Shown here: positions 12,615 through 20,791 of the stretch, one piece after another
Layout: every line of letters starts with the position of its first letter
Position numbering within the stretch: position 1 is the first letter of the stretch
IMG/VR virus record: IMGVR_UViG_3300006810_000433
Location: 1 to 22,637 of that record
Length of the DNA: 22,637 bases
Strand: one strand, 5' to 3'
From: a virus
Notes under the pieces: generated by a model
What the model was told of the DNA's origin: nothing
Seen by the model: the letters and a program-made list of their open reading frames with translations, nothing else
Databases searched by the model: none
Made by a program: the position numbers and the translations under genes

Positions 12615-15600
12615 TTATGCGAAGTTTACTACGTTTGCTAATACAGACCAAATTGGCGTTGATGAATATTTAATAATATTATATGTATAAACATCAACGC
12701 CACTAGATCCACCTGTAGATGGTGCAGATCCGCCTAACCATTTTTCAGTAACTGCTGCACCATCAATTGTCAATTGTGCAGAATATCCTGCTGCAGCAGC
12801 GGAAGAAATAAGAACAACTGTAATTGCTTCACCAACATTCATGGAAGAATTAAGTGTCGTTGAAGCATCAACTCTTATATTTGGTGTTGATGTTGTTGAT
12901 TCTACCGTGTCAAAGTAATGAACCATACCATTCGCAAGATCAATATTTGTATTGTCACTCAGTTTTCCAGTTACAATATTTACACCCTCTTTGAGTAATC
13001 CAGCAACATCAAGATTACCTTGGAATGTAGTTGCACCCAGAATTCCTGCAGAGGAATTGAATGTTAGATTACTTCCAGATTTAGGTGGCAAATTTCCAGT
13101 TGCCGCAGTAGCAAATAATGGGAAACAAGTAGTATCTGAAGATTCATCTGCAACTGTTACGTTAGTTGCTGTGGTTGCAGTTCCAGTTACATTACCGGTT
13201 ACATTACCGGTTACATCGCCAACTACGTTTCCAGTTATATTGCCAGTAAAAGATGTTGCAGTGATAATACCAGTAACGTTCATGTTACCAGTACCAGTAA
13301 TATTCTTACTATTAAGATCTAAATTGCCACCAAGTTGTGGTGTTGTGTCACCTACAATGTCAGTTGAAATACCCGTCAGAGAAGTATATGGGTAATTGGT
13401 AGCATCAGAGAGATTAAAAGCAGGTGTTGTGTCAGTACCACCCAAATTAAATGTAACACCACCAACAGAAATAGTAGAATTATCTAATGCACTATTAGGA
13501 ATACCAGTAAGATTAGCACCAGAACCAGAGAATGATGTAGCAGTAGCAATTCCAGTAATATTAATACCACCAGTGCCTTGAATTAATCTACTATTAAGGT
13601 CTAAATTGCCACCAAGTTGTGGAGAAGTATCATCAACAACATCAGATAACCCAACCAGATTTAATTCAACTCCAATTTGAAATCCAACTACTTCAATAAT
13701 ATCACCAACAGATGCTCCCGTAGTAAGAGTAATTGAAGTTCCGTTAGTTGCCGTATATTCTGTAGAGTCTAACTTAGATCCGTTCAGATATACATCACAA
13801 TGCCCAACAGTATATTCTACCGTTCCACTAGCAGGAACGACAGTTTGTCCTTCTGTAGCAACTTCTCTATGTACATTTTTATCACTTGTTGGAATTGTAA
13901 TGTCTGCTTGTCCTCCAGTAATGGAAACAGTTATTCCAGTTCCAACAAAGTTAATTGTCGTAACTCCAGTTCCAACAATTTCTCCATCAGAACTAACTCC
14001 AGTTACAGTTCCCGAACCACCACCACCTCCACCACCTGCTGTTGCGGCAGTTGTAATACCAGTGATTCTACCACTGGAATCTACAGTAATTATAGGTGTT
14101 ACAGTAGAACTACCATAAGTCGCTGCAGAAGCACCAGTGAGTCCGGTTAAACTTGAACCAGAACCAGAGAATGATGTTGCACTTGCGGTTCCGGTTATTG
14201 TAACTCCAGTGGTTACGGTTTTTATCTTTTCAGATCCATAGTAGAAAAGTTTTGCCTCACCAGTGCTACCATCGGCACGGAAATAATCCGTAGTATTACC
14301 AGAACCATCATCAGTCTGAATAATAACATCATTGTCATCATTCAAACTAACAATATAAAGATCACCAACATCAGATTGTTGACTGACATAACTGTCAGAA
14401 CCGTCATGATAAATTTGCAAGTCATTACCTGCACCAAATCTCAGTCTGTCATCAGTAGAACCAGAACTATCACCAAACTGAATTAGGTTTCCATTGGTAT
14501 CTAATGTTCCACCAAGTTGTGGTGTGGTGTCTTCGGAAATACTAGATATTCCACTACCACTACCAGATCCTGCGGTTGCAACTGTAGAAATGCCAGTAAT
14601 TCTTCCATTAGAATCTACAACAATAACAGGTGTTGCGTTAGCAGATCCATAAGTTGCAGCAGAAGCACCAGTAAGATCAGTCAGTGCAGAACCATCAAGT
14701 GCAGGTAATGCACCACTCAATTTAGATGAAGATACTGTAGATAATCTTGCGTCTGCAACTGTTCCTGTTAGTTGCCCAGCAGGTATTGATGTTAATGATG
14801 CGCCAGAACCAGAGAAAGTAGTACCGGTTATAATTCCACTAATATTAATACCACCAGTTCCGTTTATAAGATTAGCATTAAGATCTAAGTCGCCACCTAA
14901 CTGAGGTGTTGTATCACCCACAATATGGGTGACAATTCCTGTTAAAGAAGTGAAAGGATAGTTGGTGGCATCAGTAAGATCAAATGCTGGTGTTGCATCA
15001 GTAGCACCTAATGCAATATTTACGCCACCAAGATAAATGGTAGTGTTAACTAAAGCACTGTTAGGAACAGAAGATTCTGATATTATATTACCGCTAAATG
15101 ATGTTGCAGTGATAATACCAGTAACGTTCATGTTACCAGTACCAGTAATATCATTAGAGTTAAGATCTAAGTCTCCACCAAGTTGTGGAGTTGTATCATC
15201 AGAAACTTGAGCAAGTCCACCACCAGATCCGGCAGTAGTAACAGTTGTAATACCAGTAATTCTACCATTAGCATCAACCGTAATAACGGGTGTCAGTCCA
15301 GTACTTCCATAAGATCCAGCAGAAGCACCAGTCAATCCGGTCATATTTGATGCCGAACCAGAGAATGATGTTGCAGTTATAACACCAGTGATATTAACGT
15401 CACCAGTACCAGTAATATCATTACTATTAAGATCCAAGTTTCCACCAAGTTGCGGAGTTGTATCACCTACAATATGAGTTACAATTCCTGTTAAAGAAGT
15501 AAATGGATAATTAGTAGCATCACTTAAATCAAATGCAGGTGTTGTATCACTTTGTCCCAGTGATAATGTTACACCACCAAAATTAACACTAGAGTTATCT

Positions 15601-18600
15601 AATGCACTGTTAGGAATTGATGTTAATGATGCACCAGAACCAGAGAACGTGGTGGCAGTAGCAATTCCAGTTACATTCAGAGTTCCATCTGGTCTTATAA
15701 CAACACCAGTAGTCGCTGTTCCGACAGTAATGGTTTGAGTCGTAGCAGAACCCAATCCAACTACATCATCCAAAGTTTGAGTTTCAGTATACGAAGTTAA
15801 ATATGACTGAAGGTCACTGATTTGAGATTCAGTGATACTCAGTGCTGCCTGATGCTGTGTTACAGAACTTTCAGTGATGTTAGCATTGGGTACATTTGCC
15901 CAAGTAACAGCAGAACTTAGATCATTAGTTTCGGTAAAACTAGTAAGATAAGTAGAACTATCAACAGAACCATCTGCTTTTAAGAATTGAGATGATGTTC
16001 CGGTAGCAGTTGCAAATCCAGTAGCAGTTGCAACACCAGTGATGTTAATTCCACCAGTTCCATCAATTAGTTTCGAATTAAGATCTAAATTACCACCAAG
16101 TTGTGGTGTAGTATCTTCTACAACATTAGAGATTCCACCAGATCCTGTGGATGTAACTGTAGAAATTGAAGTGATTCTACCATTAGAATCAACAGTAATT
16201 ATAGGTGTTAAACTAGCAGATCCATAAGTTCCTACACCAACACCAGTTAAATTAGTCAGATTTGCTCCACTGACGGCAGGTAATGTTGAAGGAAATCTAT
16301 CATCAGGAACAGTTCCAGAACCTAAATTAGATGCATTTAGTGAAGTCAGATTTGCTCCACTAACAGTAGGTAATGTTGAAGGGAATCTAGCATCAGGAAC
16401 TGTTCCAGAACCTAAATTAGATGCATTTAGTGAAGTCAGATTTGCTCCGCTACCATTAGTAAGAAGAAGTGTTCCACTTGATGATGGTAATGTTACTGTA
16501 GCATTACCAGAGTAGTCTGCATGTGCTGCTGCTTGAAGTCTTGTGTAATGAGCATTACTAACTTCACAATAGAAGTCAATTCTACCTTGAGAACCATCAT
16601 CACTACGAACTTCTGCTTGATTAGTGAGTGTACTAATACCAGATACATTTAATTCAGTTAAAGTACCAACACTTGTCAATGAAGAATTAACAACATTAGA
16701 TCCAAGTGTTGTTGCAGAAAGAACATCAGTTCCATTAATTTTATAAGTTTTGCCAGTTGCTAAATTTAAATTTTCACTAGATTTGAGTGAAGTATTGCTA
16801 TGATCATAAAGTAAAGTATTATCAGGACCAATTGTAATACCAGCACCATCAGCTAAAAGATCACTAGTTGCAGTTGTAGCAATGCCAACTATAAAATCCG
16901 CAAGTTCAATCGTCGTAGAGTTGATCTGAGTCGTCGTACCATCAACATAAAGATCACCCTTAATTCTTACTGCACCAGTATCGTCTCCAACTGCAGCCGG
17001 ATCGATGAATAACTCTGCTGGACCACTAATTGTATTACTAGTAACTCTAATAGCAGAACCTTCTGCTCCAGTATGTAATGCAGTAGCAGTTAAGATTCCA
17101 ACTTGAATGTTATTTGATGTGGTGTTTCCTCTTCCAACTACAGAATCTAATGTATCTGTTTCAGCATAAGAAGTTAAATATGTAGAACTATCAACAGACC
17201 CATCTGCTTTTAAAAACTGAGATGATGTTCCACCAGATTTGACAAAAGATGTAGCAGTTATGATACCAGTAACATTTATGTTACCAGTTCCAGTAATATC
17301 ATTACTATTGAGATCTAAATTACCGCCAAGTTGTGGAGTAGTATCACCTACAATATGAGTTGCAATTCCTGTTAAAGAAGTGTAAGGATAATTAGTAGCA
17401 TCACTTAAGTCAAATGCAGGTGTTGTATCACTTTGTCCCAGTGATAATGTTACACCACCAAAGTTAACACTAGAGTTATCTAATGCACTGTTAGGAATTG
17501 ATGTTAATGAAGCACCAGAACCACTAAATGTAGTGGCAGTTATGATACCAGTGATATTAACGTTACCAGTTCCAGTAATATCATTACTATTGAGATCTAA
17601 ATTACCGCCAAGTTGAGGTGTAGTATCTTCCACAATAGATGCAATTGCTCCAGATCCACTAATAGGAGCAGTCGTAATACCAGTGATTCTACCATTAGCA
17701 TCAACCGTAATAACTGGTGCTATGTCAGAACTACCATAAGTTGCTGCAGAAGCACCGGTTAATCCAGTCAAAGAAGATCCAGAACCAGAGAAAGTACCAG
17801 CAGTTAATGTATTAGTACTTGGATTATAATTTAATGTATTATCAGTTTCTAAAGTTTGTGATCCACTTTGCCCATCAGCAAAAGTTAGATATACAGTTTC
17901 ATCAGTACTAACGTTAGAAGCAAGACTTATACTAGTTACAGTAGTAGTCAGTAAATTTGCAGAAGGATTATAAGTTAAGTTAGTGTCAGTTTCTAGTCTT
18001 TGTGATCCTGTAGCACCATCAGCAAAAGTTAGATATACAGTTTCATCATTAGTATTATTAGCAAGAAGATTTACATTAGTTGATTCTATTGCATTAGAAA
18101 TAGTACCACTAATGGTATTTGTAGAAGGATTGTAAGTTAATGAACTGTCAGTTTCTAAACGTTGTGATCCATTTTGTCCATCAGCAAAAGTTAGATATAC
18201 AGTTTCATCAGTAATGTTATTGATAGCAAGATTTAAAAAGTCGACAGTAGTATTCAATATGTTCGTAGAAGGATTATAAGTTAATCCAGTGTCAGTTTCT
18301 AAACGTTGTGATCCTGTAGCACCATCAGCAAACGTTAAATATACAGTTTCATTATTAGTATTATTAGCAAGAAGATTTACATTATTAGCGATATCTACAG
18401 TAGTATTAAGTGTATTGGTGCTTGGATTATAAGTTAATCCAGTGTCAGTATAAACATCGGAATTTGTATGATTTGTTCCTGGACTACTAGTAAGACTACT
18501 AAAAGGTATTAGATAATTAGAATTATCTGAGTTTGCTGTTAGTTTTAATCCAAAAGAATGGTTTGAAGTAGTAGCAGCAGCATTAAGTGTATTCGTATAA

Positions 18601-20741
18601 GGATTGTAAGTTAATCCAGTGTCAGTATAAACATCAGAATTTGTATGGGTTGTTCCTGGACTACTAGTAAGACTACTAAAAGGTATTAGATAATTAGAAT
18701 TATCTGAGTTTGCTGTTAGTTTTAATCCAAAAGAATGGTTTGAAGTAGTAGCAGCAGCATTAAGTGTATTGGTGCTTGGATTATAAGTTAATCCAGTGTC
18801 AGTATAAACATCGGAATTTGTATGGGTTGTTCCTGGACTACTAGAAAGACTACTAAAAGGTATTAGATAATTAACATTATCTGAGTTTGCTGTTAGTTTT
18901 AATCCATAAGAATGGTTTGAAGTAGTAGCAGCAGCATTAAGTGTATTGGTACTTGGATTATAACTTAATGCAGTGTCAACATGAATATCAGAATTTGTAT
19001 GGGTTGTTCCTGGACTACTAGTAAGATCACTAAAAGGTATTAGATAATTAGAATTATCCGAGTTTGCTGTTAGTTTTAATCCATAAGAATGAGTAGATTC
19101 AGAAGATCTAGCACCAATTACATTCGTAGAAGGATTATAGGTTAATGCAGTATCAGTTTCTAGTGCTTGCGTCCCTGTAGCACCATCAGCAAACGTTAAA
19201 TATACAGTTTCATTATTGCTATTATTTGCATTAAGATTTACATTATATGCTAATGAAGATTCAGAAGATCTAGCACCAATTATATTCGTAGAAGGATTAT
19301 AAGTTAAGTTAGTGTCAGTTTCTAGTCTTTGTGATCCTGTAGCACCATCAGCAAAAGTTAGATATACAGTTTCATCATTAGTATTATTAGCAAGAAGATT
19401 TACATTATTAGCGTTATCTGCAGTAGCACCAATTATATTCGTAGAAGGATTATAAGTTAATGAAATGTCAGTTTCTAGTCTTTGTGATCCACTTTGTCCA
19501 TCGGCAAAAGTTAGATATACAGTTTCATTAGTACTGTCATTAGTAAGAAGATTTACATTAGTTGCTTCTGTTGCAGTATCTGCATTACCTGTAAGATCAC
19601 CATCAAATGAAGTAGCAGTTACAATACCAGTAACATTTAATTTTACTAAAGTTCCAACACTCGTTAATGAAGAATTGACAACATTAGATTCAAGTGTTGT
19701 CGCAGAAAGAACATCAGTTCCATTAATTTTATAAGTTTTACCGGTTGCTAGATTTAGATTTTCACTAGATTTAAGTGCAGTGTTGGTGTGATCATAAAGT
19801 AAACTGTTATTAGGACCAATCGTAATACCAGCACCATCAGCTAACAAATCAGTAGTTGCAGTTGTAGCGATGCCAACTATAAAATCCGCAAGTTGAATGG
19901 TGGTTGAATTGATTTGTGTTGTAGTTCCATCAACATAAAGATCACCCTTAATTCTTACTGCACCAGTATCGTCTCCAACTGCAGCCGGATCGATGAATAA
20001 CTCTGCTGGACCACTGATAGTATTAGAAGTAATTCTGACAGCAGAACCTTCTGCTCCAGTATGGAATGCTGTTGCTGTAGCAACACCAGTGATATTAATT
20101 CCACCAGTTCCATTAATAAGTTTCGAATTGAGATCTAAATTACCACCAAGTTGTGGGTTAGTATCATAAACTATTTCGGTACTGATACCTGTTAATGATG
20201 TATAAGGATAATTAGTAGCATCACTTAAATCAAATGCAGGTGTTGTATCACTTTGTCCTAGTGATAATGTTACACCACCAAAATTGACACTAGAATTATC
20301 TAATGCACTATTAGGAATTGATGTTAATGATGCACCAGAACCAGAAAAAGTAGTGCCGGTTATAATTCCACTAATATTAATTCCACCAGTTCCATTAATA
20401 AGTTTCGAATTGAGATCTAAATTACCACCAAGTTGTGGGTTAGTATCTTCCGAAACAGATGCAATTGCATCTGTTCCACTAATGGAAGCAGTTGTAATAC
20501 CAGTAATTCTACCATTAGCATCAACCGTAATAATTGGTGCTACGTTATTACTACCGTAAGTTCCTACACTGGCACCAGTCAAATCAGTCAGATTTGATCC
20601 ATCACCAAAGTAAGTAACAACACCACTAACTGATGTTACTATTCCAGAATCTACTTTTACAGAACCTAATGTACTTATTCCAGTGACGCTTAACTGTCTA
20701 CTGTCATCAATGACAGTTGTGCCTTGTACCTTAATTGCCAT
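12615..20741 (-). CDS. Giant modular tail-fibre/structural protein, 2708 aa
   Basis: It starts MAIKVQGTTVIDDSRQLSVT, a start I associate with cyanophage virion proteins. Modules seen: eleven PQLGG-L-D-N units mostly followed by GTG-NITG-ATSFSGSG; seven ETVYLTFADG/YNPSTN knobs (about 395-975); four tandem 59-residue GLKLTANSDN units (about 551-786); a 139-residue block repeated at about 226-364 and 1222-1360; LQIYHDGSDSY (about 2110); an NGSKLDSTEYT domain (about 2310); a VTGNVTG shaft (about 2500); and a C-terminal domain with NGMVHYFDTVEST and VYTYNIIKYS. No enzyme motif or S74 domain is present. Likely a long trimeric fibre whose C-terminus may face the host. GAGGAC before the ATG supports the start. 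Confidence 0.82.
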   Translation of the reverse strand: MAIKVQGTTVIDDSRQLSVTGISTLGSVKVDSGIVTSVSGVVTYFGDGSNLTDLTGASVGTYGSNNVAPIITVDANGRITGITTASISGTDAIASVSEDTNPQLGGNLDLNSKLINGTGGINISGIITGTTFSGSGASLTSIPNSALDNSSVNFGGVTLSLGQSDTTPAFDLSDATNYPYTSLTGISTEIVYDTNPQLGGNLDLNSKLINGTGGINITGVATATAFHTGAEGSAVRITSNTISGPAELFIDPAAVGDDTGAVRIKGDLYVDGTTTQINSTTIQLADFIVGIATTATTDLLADGAGITIGPNNSLLYDHTNTALKSSENLNLATGKTYKINGTDVLSATTLESNVVNSSLTSVGTLVKLNVTGIVTATSFDGDLTGNADTATEATNVNLLTNDSTNETVYLTFADGQSGSQRLETDISLTYNPSTNIIGATADNANNVNLLANNTNDETVYLTFADGATGSQRLETDTNLTYNPSTNIIGARSSESSLAYNVNLNANNSNNETVYLTFADGATGTQALETDTALTYNPSTNVIGARSSESTHSYGLKLTANSDNSNYLIPFSDLTSSPGTTHTNSDIHVDTALSYNPSTNTLNAAATTSNHSYGLKLTANSDNVNYLIPFSSLSSSPGTTHTNSDVYTDTGLTYNPSTNTLNAAATTSNHSFGLKLTANSDNSNYLIPFSSLTSSPGTTHTNSDVYTDTGLTYNPYTNTLNAAATTSNHSFGLKLTANSDNSNYLIPFSSLTSSPGTNHTNSDVYTDTGLTYNPSTNTLNTTVDIANNVNLLANNTNNETVYLTFADGATGSQRLETDTGLTYNPSTNILNTTVDFLNLAINNITDETVYLTFADGQNGSQRLETDSSLTYNPSTNTISGTISNAIESTNVNLLANNTNDETVYLTFADGATGSQRLETDTNLTYNPSANLLTTTVTSISLASNVSTDETVYLTFADGQSGSQTLETDNTLNYNPSTNTLTAGTFSGSGSSLTGLTGASAATYGSSDIAPVITVDANGRITGITTAPISGSGAIASIVEDTTPQLGGNLDLNSNDITGTGNVNITGIITATTFSGSGASLTSIPNSALDNSSVNFGGVTLSLGQSDTTPAFDLSDATNYPYTSLTGIATHIVGDTTPQLGGNLDLNSNDITGTGNINVTGIITATSFVKSGGTSSQFLKADGSVDSSTYLTSYAETDTLDSVVGRGNTTSNNIQVGILTATALHTGAEGSAIRVTSNTISGPAELFIDPAAVGDDTGAVRIKGDLYVDGTTTQINSTTIELADFIVGIATTATSDLLADGAGITIGPDNTLLYDHSNTSLKSSENLNLATGKTYKINGTDVLSATTLGSNVVNSSLTSVGTLTELNVSGISTLTNQAEVRSDDGSQGRIDFYCEVSNAHYTRLQAAAHADYSGNATVTLPSSSGTLLLTNGSGANLTSLNASNLGSGTVPDARFPSTLPTVSGANLTSLNASNLGSGTVPDDRFPSTLPAVSGANLTNLTGVGVGTYGSASLTPIITVDSNGRITSISTVTSTGSGGISNVVEDTTPQLGGNLDLNSKLIDGTGGINITGVATATGFATATGTSSQFLKADGSVDSSTYLTSFTETNDLSSAVTWANVPNANITESSVTQHQAALSITESQISDLQSYLTSYTETQTLDDVVGLGSATTQTITVGTATTGVVIRPDGTLNVTGIATATTFSGSGASLTSIPNSALDNSSVNFGGVTLSLGQSDTTPAFDLSDATNYPFTSLTGIVTHIVGDTTPQLGGNLDLNSNDITGTGDVNITGVITATSFSGSASNMTGLTGASAGSYGSTGLTPVITVDANGRITGITTVTTAGSGGGLAQVSDDTTPQLGGDLDLNSNDITGTGNMNVTGIITATSFSGNIISESSVPNSALVNTTIYLGGVNIALGATDATPAFDLTDATNYPFTSLTGIVTHIVGDTTPQLGGDLDLNANLINGTGGINISGIITGTTFSGSGASLTSIPAGQLTGTVADARLSTVSSSKLSGALPALDGSALTDLTGASAATYGSANATPVIVVDSNGRITGISTVATAGSGSGSGISSISEDTTPQLGGTLDTNGNLIQFGDSSGSTDDRLRFGAGNDLQIYHDGSDSYVSQQSDVGDLYIVSLNDDNDVIIQTDDGSGNTTDYFRADGSTGEAKLFYYGSEKIKTVTTGVTITGTASATSFSGSGSSLTGLTGASAATYGSSTVTPIITVDSSGRITGITTAATAGGGGGGGSGTVTGVSSDGEIVGTGVTTINFVGTGITVSITGGQADITIPTSDKNVHREVATEGQTVVPASGTVEYTVGHCDVYLNGSKLDSTEYTATNGTSITLTTGASVGDIIEVVGFQIGVELNLVGLSDVVDDTSPQLGGNLDLNSRLIQGTGGINITGIATATSFSGSGANLTGIPNSALDNSTISVGGVTFNLGGTDTTPAFNLSDATNYPYTSLTGISTDIVGDTTPQLGGNLDLNSKNITGTGNMNVTGIITATSFTGNITGNVVGDVTGNVTGNVTGTATTATNVTVADESSDTTCFPLFATAATGNLPPKSGSNLTFNSSAGILGATTFQGNLDVAGLLKEGVNIVTGKLSDNTNIDLANGMVHYFDTVESTTSTPNIRVDASTTLNSSMNVGEAITVVLISSAAAAGYSAQLTIDGAAVTEKWLGGSAPSTGGSSGVDVYTYNIIKYSSTPIWSVLANVVNFA
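16662..17078. repeat. 417-bp direct repeat, copy A
   Basis: This stretch encodes the block GPAELFIDPAAVGDDTG to NGTDVLSATTLGSNVV. A near-identical copy lies exactly 2988 bp away at 19650-20066, a whole number of codons (996), so the frame is kept. Confidence 0.85.
18384..19091. repeat. Four tandem 177-bp repeats
   Basis: Four units of exactly 177 bp (59 codons) with boundaries at 19091, 18914, 18737 and 18560. Each encodes HS(Y/F)GLKLTANSDN ... YLIPFSSL ... HTNSD ... YNPSTNTLN. Units 2-4 differ by few bases, pointing to recent expansion. Confidence 0.92.
19650..20066. repeat. 417-bp direct repeat, copy B
   Basis: Second copy of the block at 16662-17078, with scattered, mostly silent or conservative differences (for example QLADF for ELADF, LESNVV for LGSNVV). 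Confidence 0.85.
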
Positions 20742-20780
20742 CTACCGTCCTCGTATACACTAGGTAGTTTTTAGTACAAG

Positions 20781-20787
20781 TATTTAG
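20781..20787 (-). promoter_or_regulatory. Candidate late promoter CTAAATA
   Basis: AACTAAATA lies 4 nt after the TGA of the S74 fibre gene and 40 nt before the giant gene's ATG, again followed by CTAAAAAC. The rest of the gap holds only the GAGG Shine-Dalgarno. Confidence 0.5.
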
Positions 20788-20791
20788 TTGA

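Noticed and set aside
11816-12641. Long plus-strand frames opposite the third glycine-rich gene
   Set aside because: They are antisense images of GGN codons (Pro/Thr/Ser-rich products), with no Shine-Dalgarno or promoter.
18384-19091. CRISPR array
   Set aside because: Repeats are 177 bp, contiguous, in frame with a coding region, and have no unique spacers.
16662-20066. Diversity-generating retroelement template/variable repeat pair
   Set aside because: No reverse transcriptase in the window and the differences between copies are not biased to adenines as far as I can see by eye.
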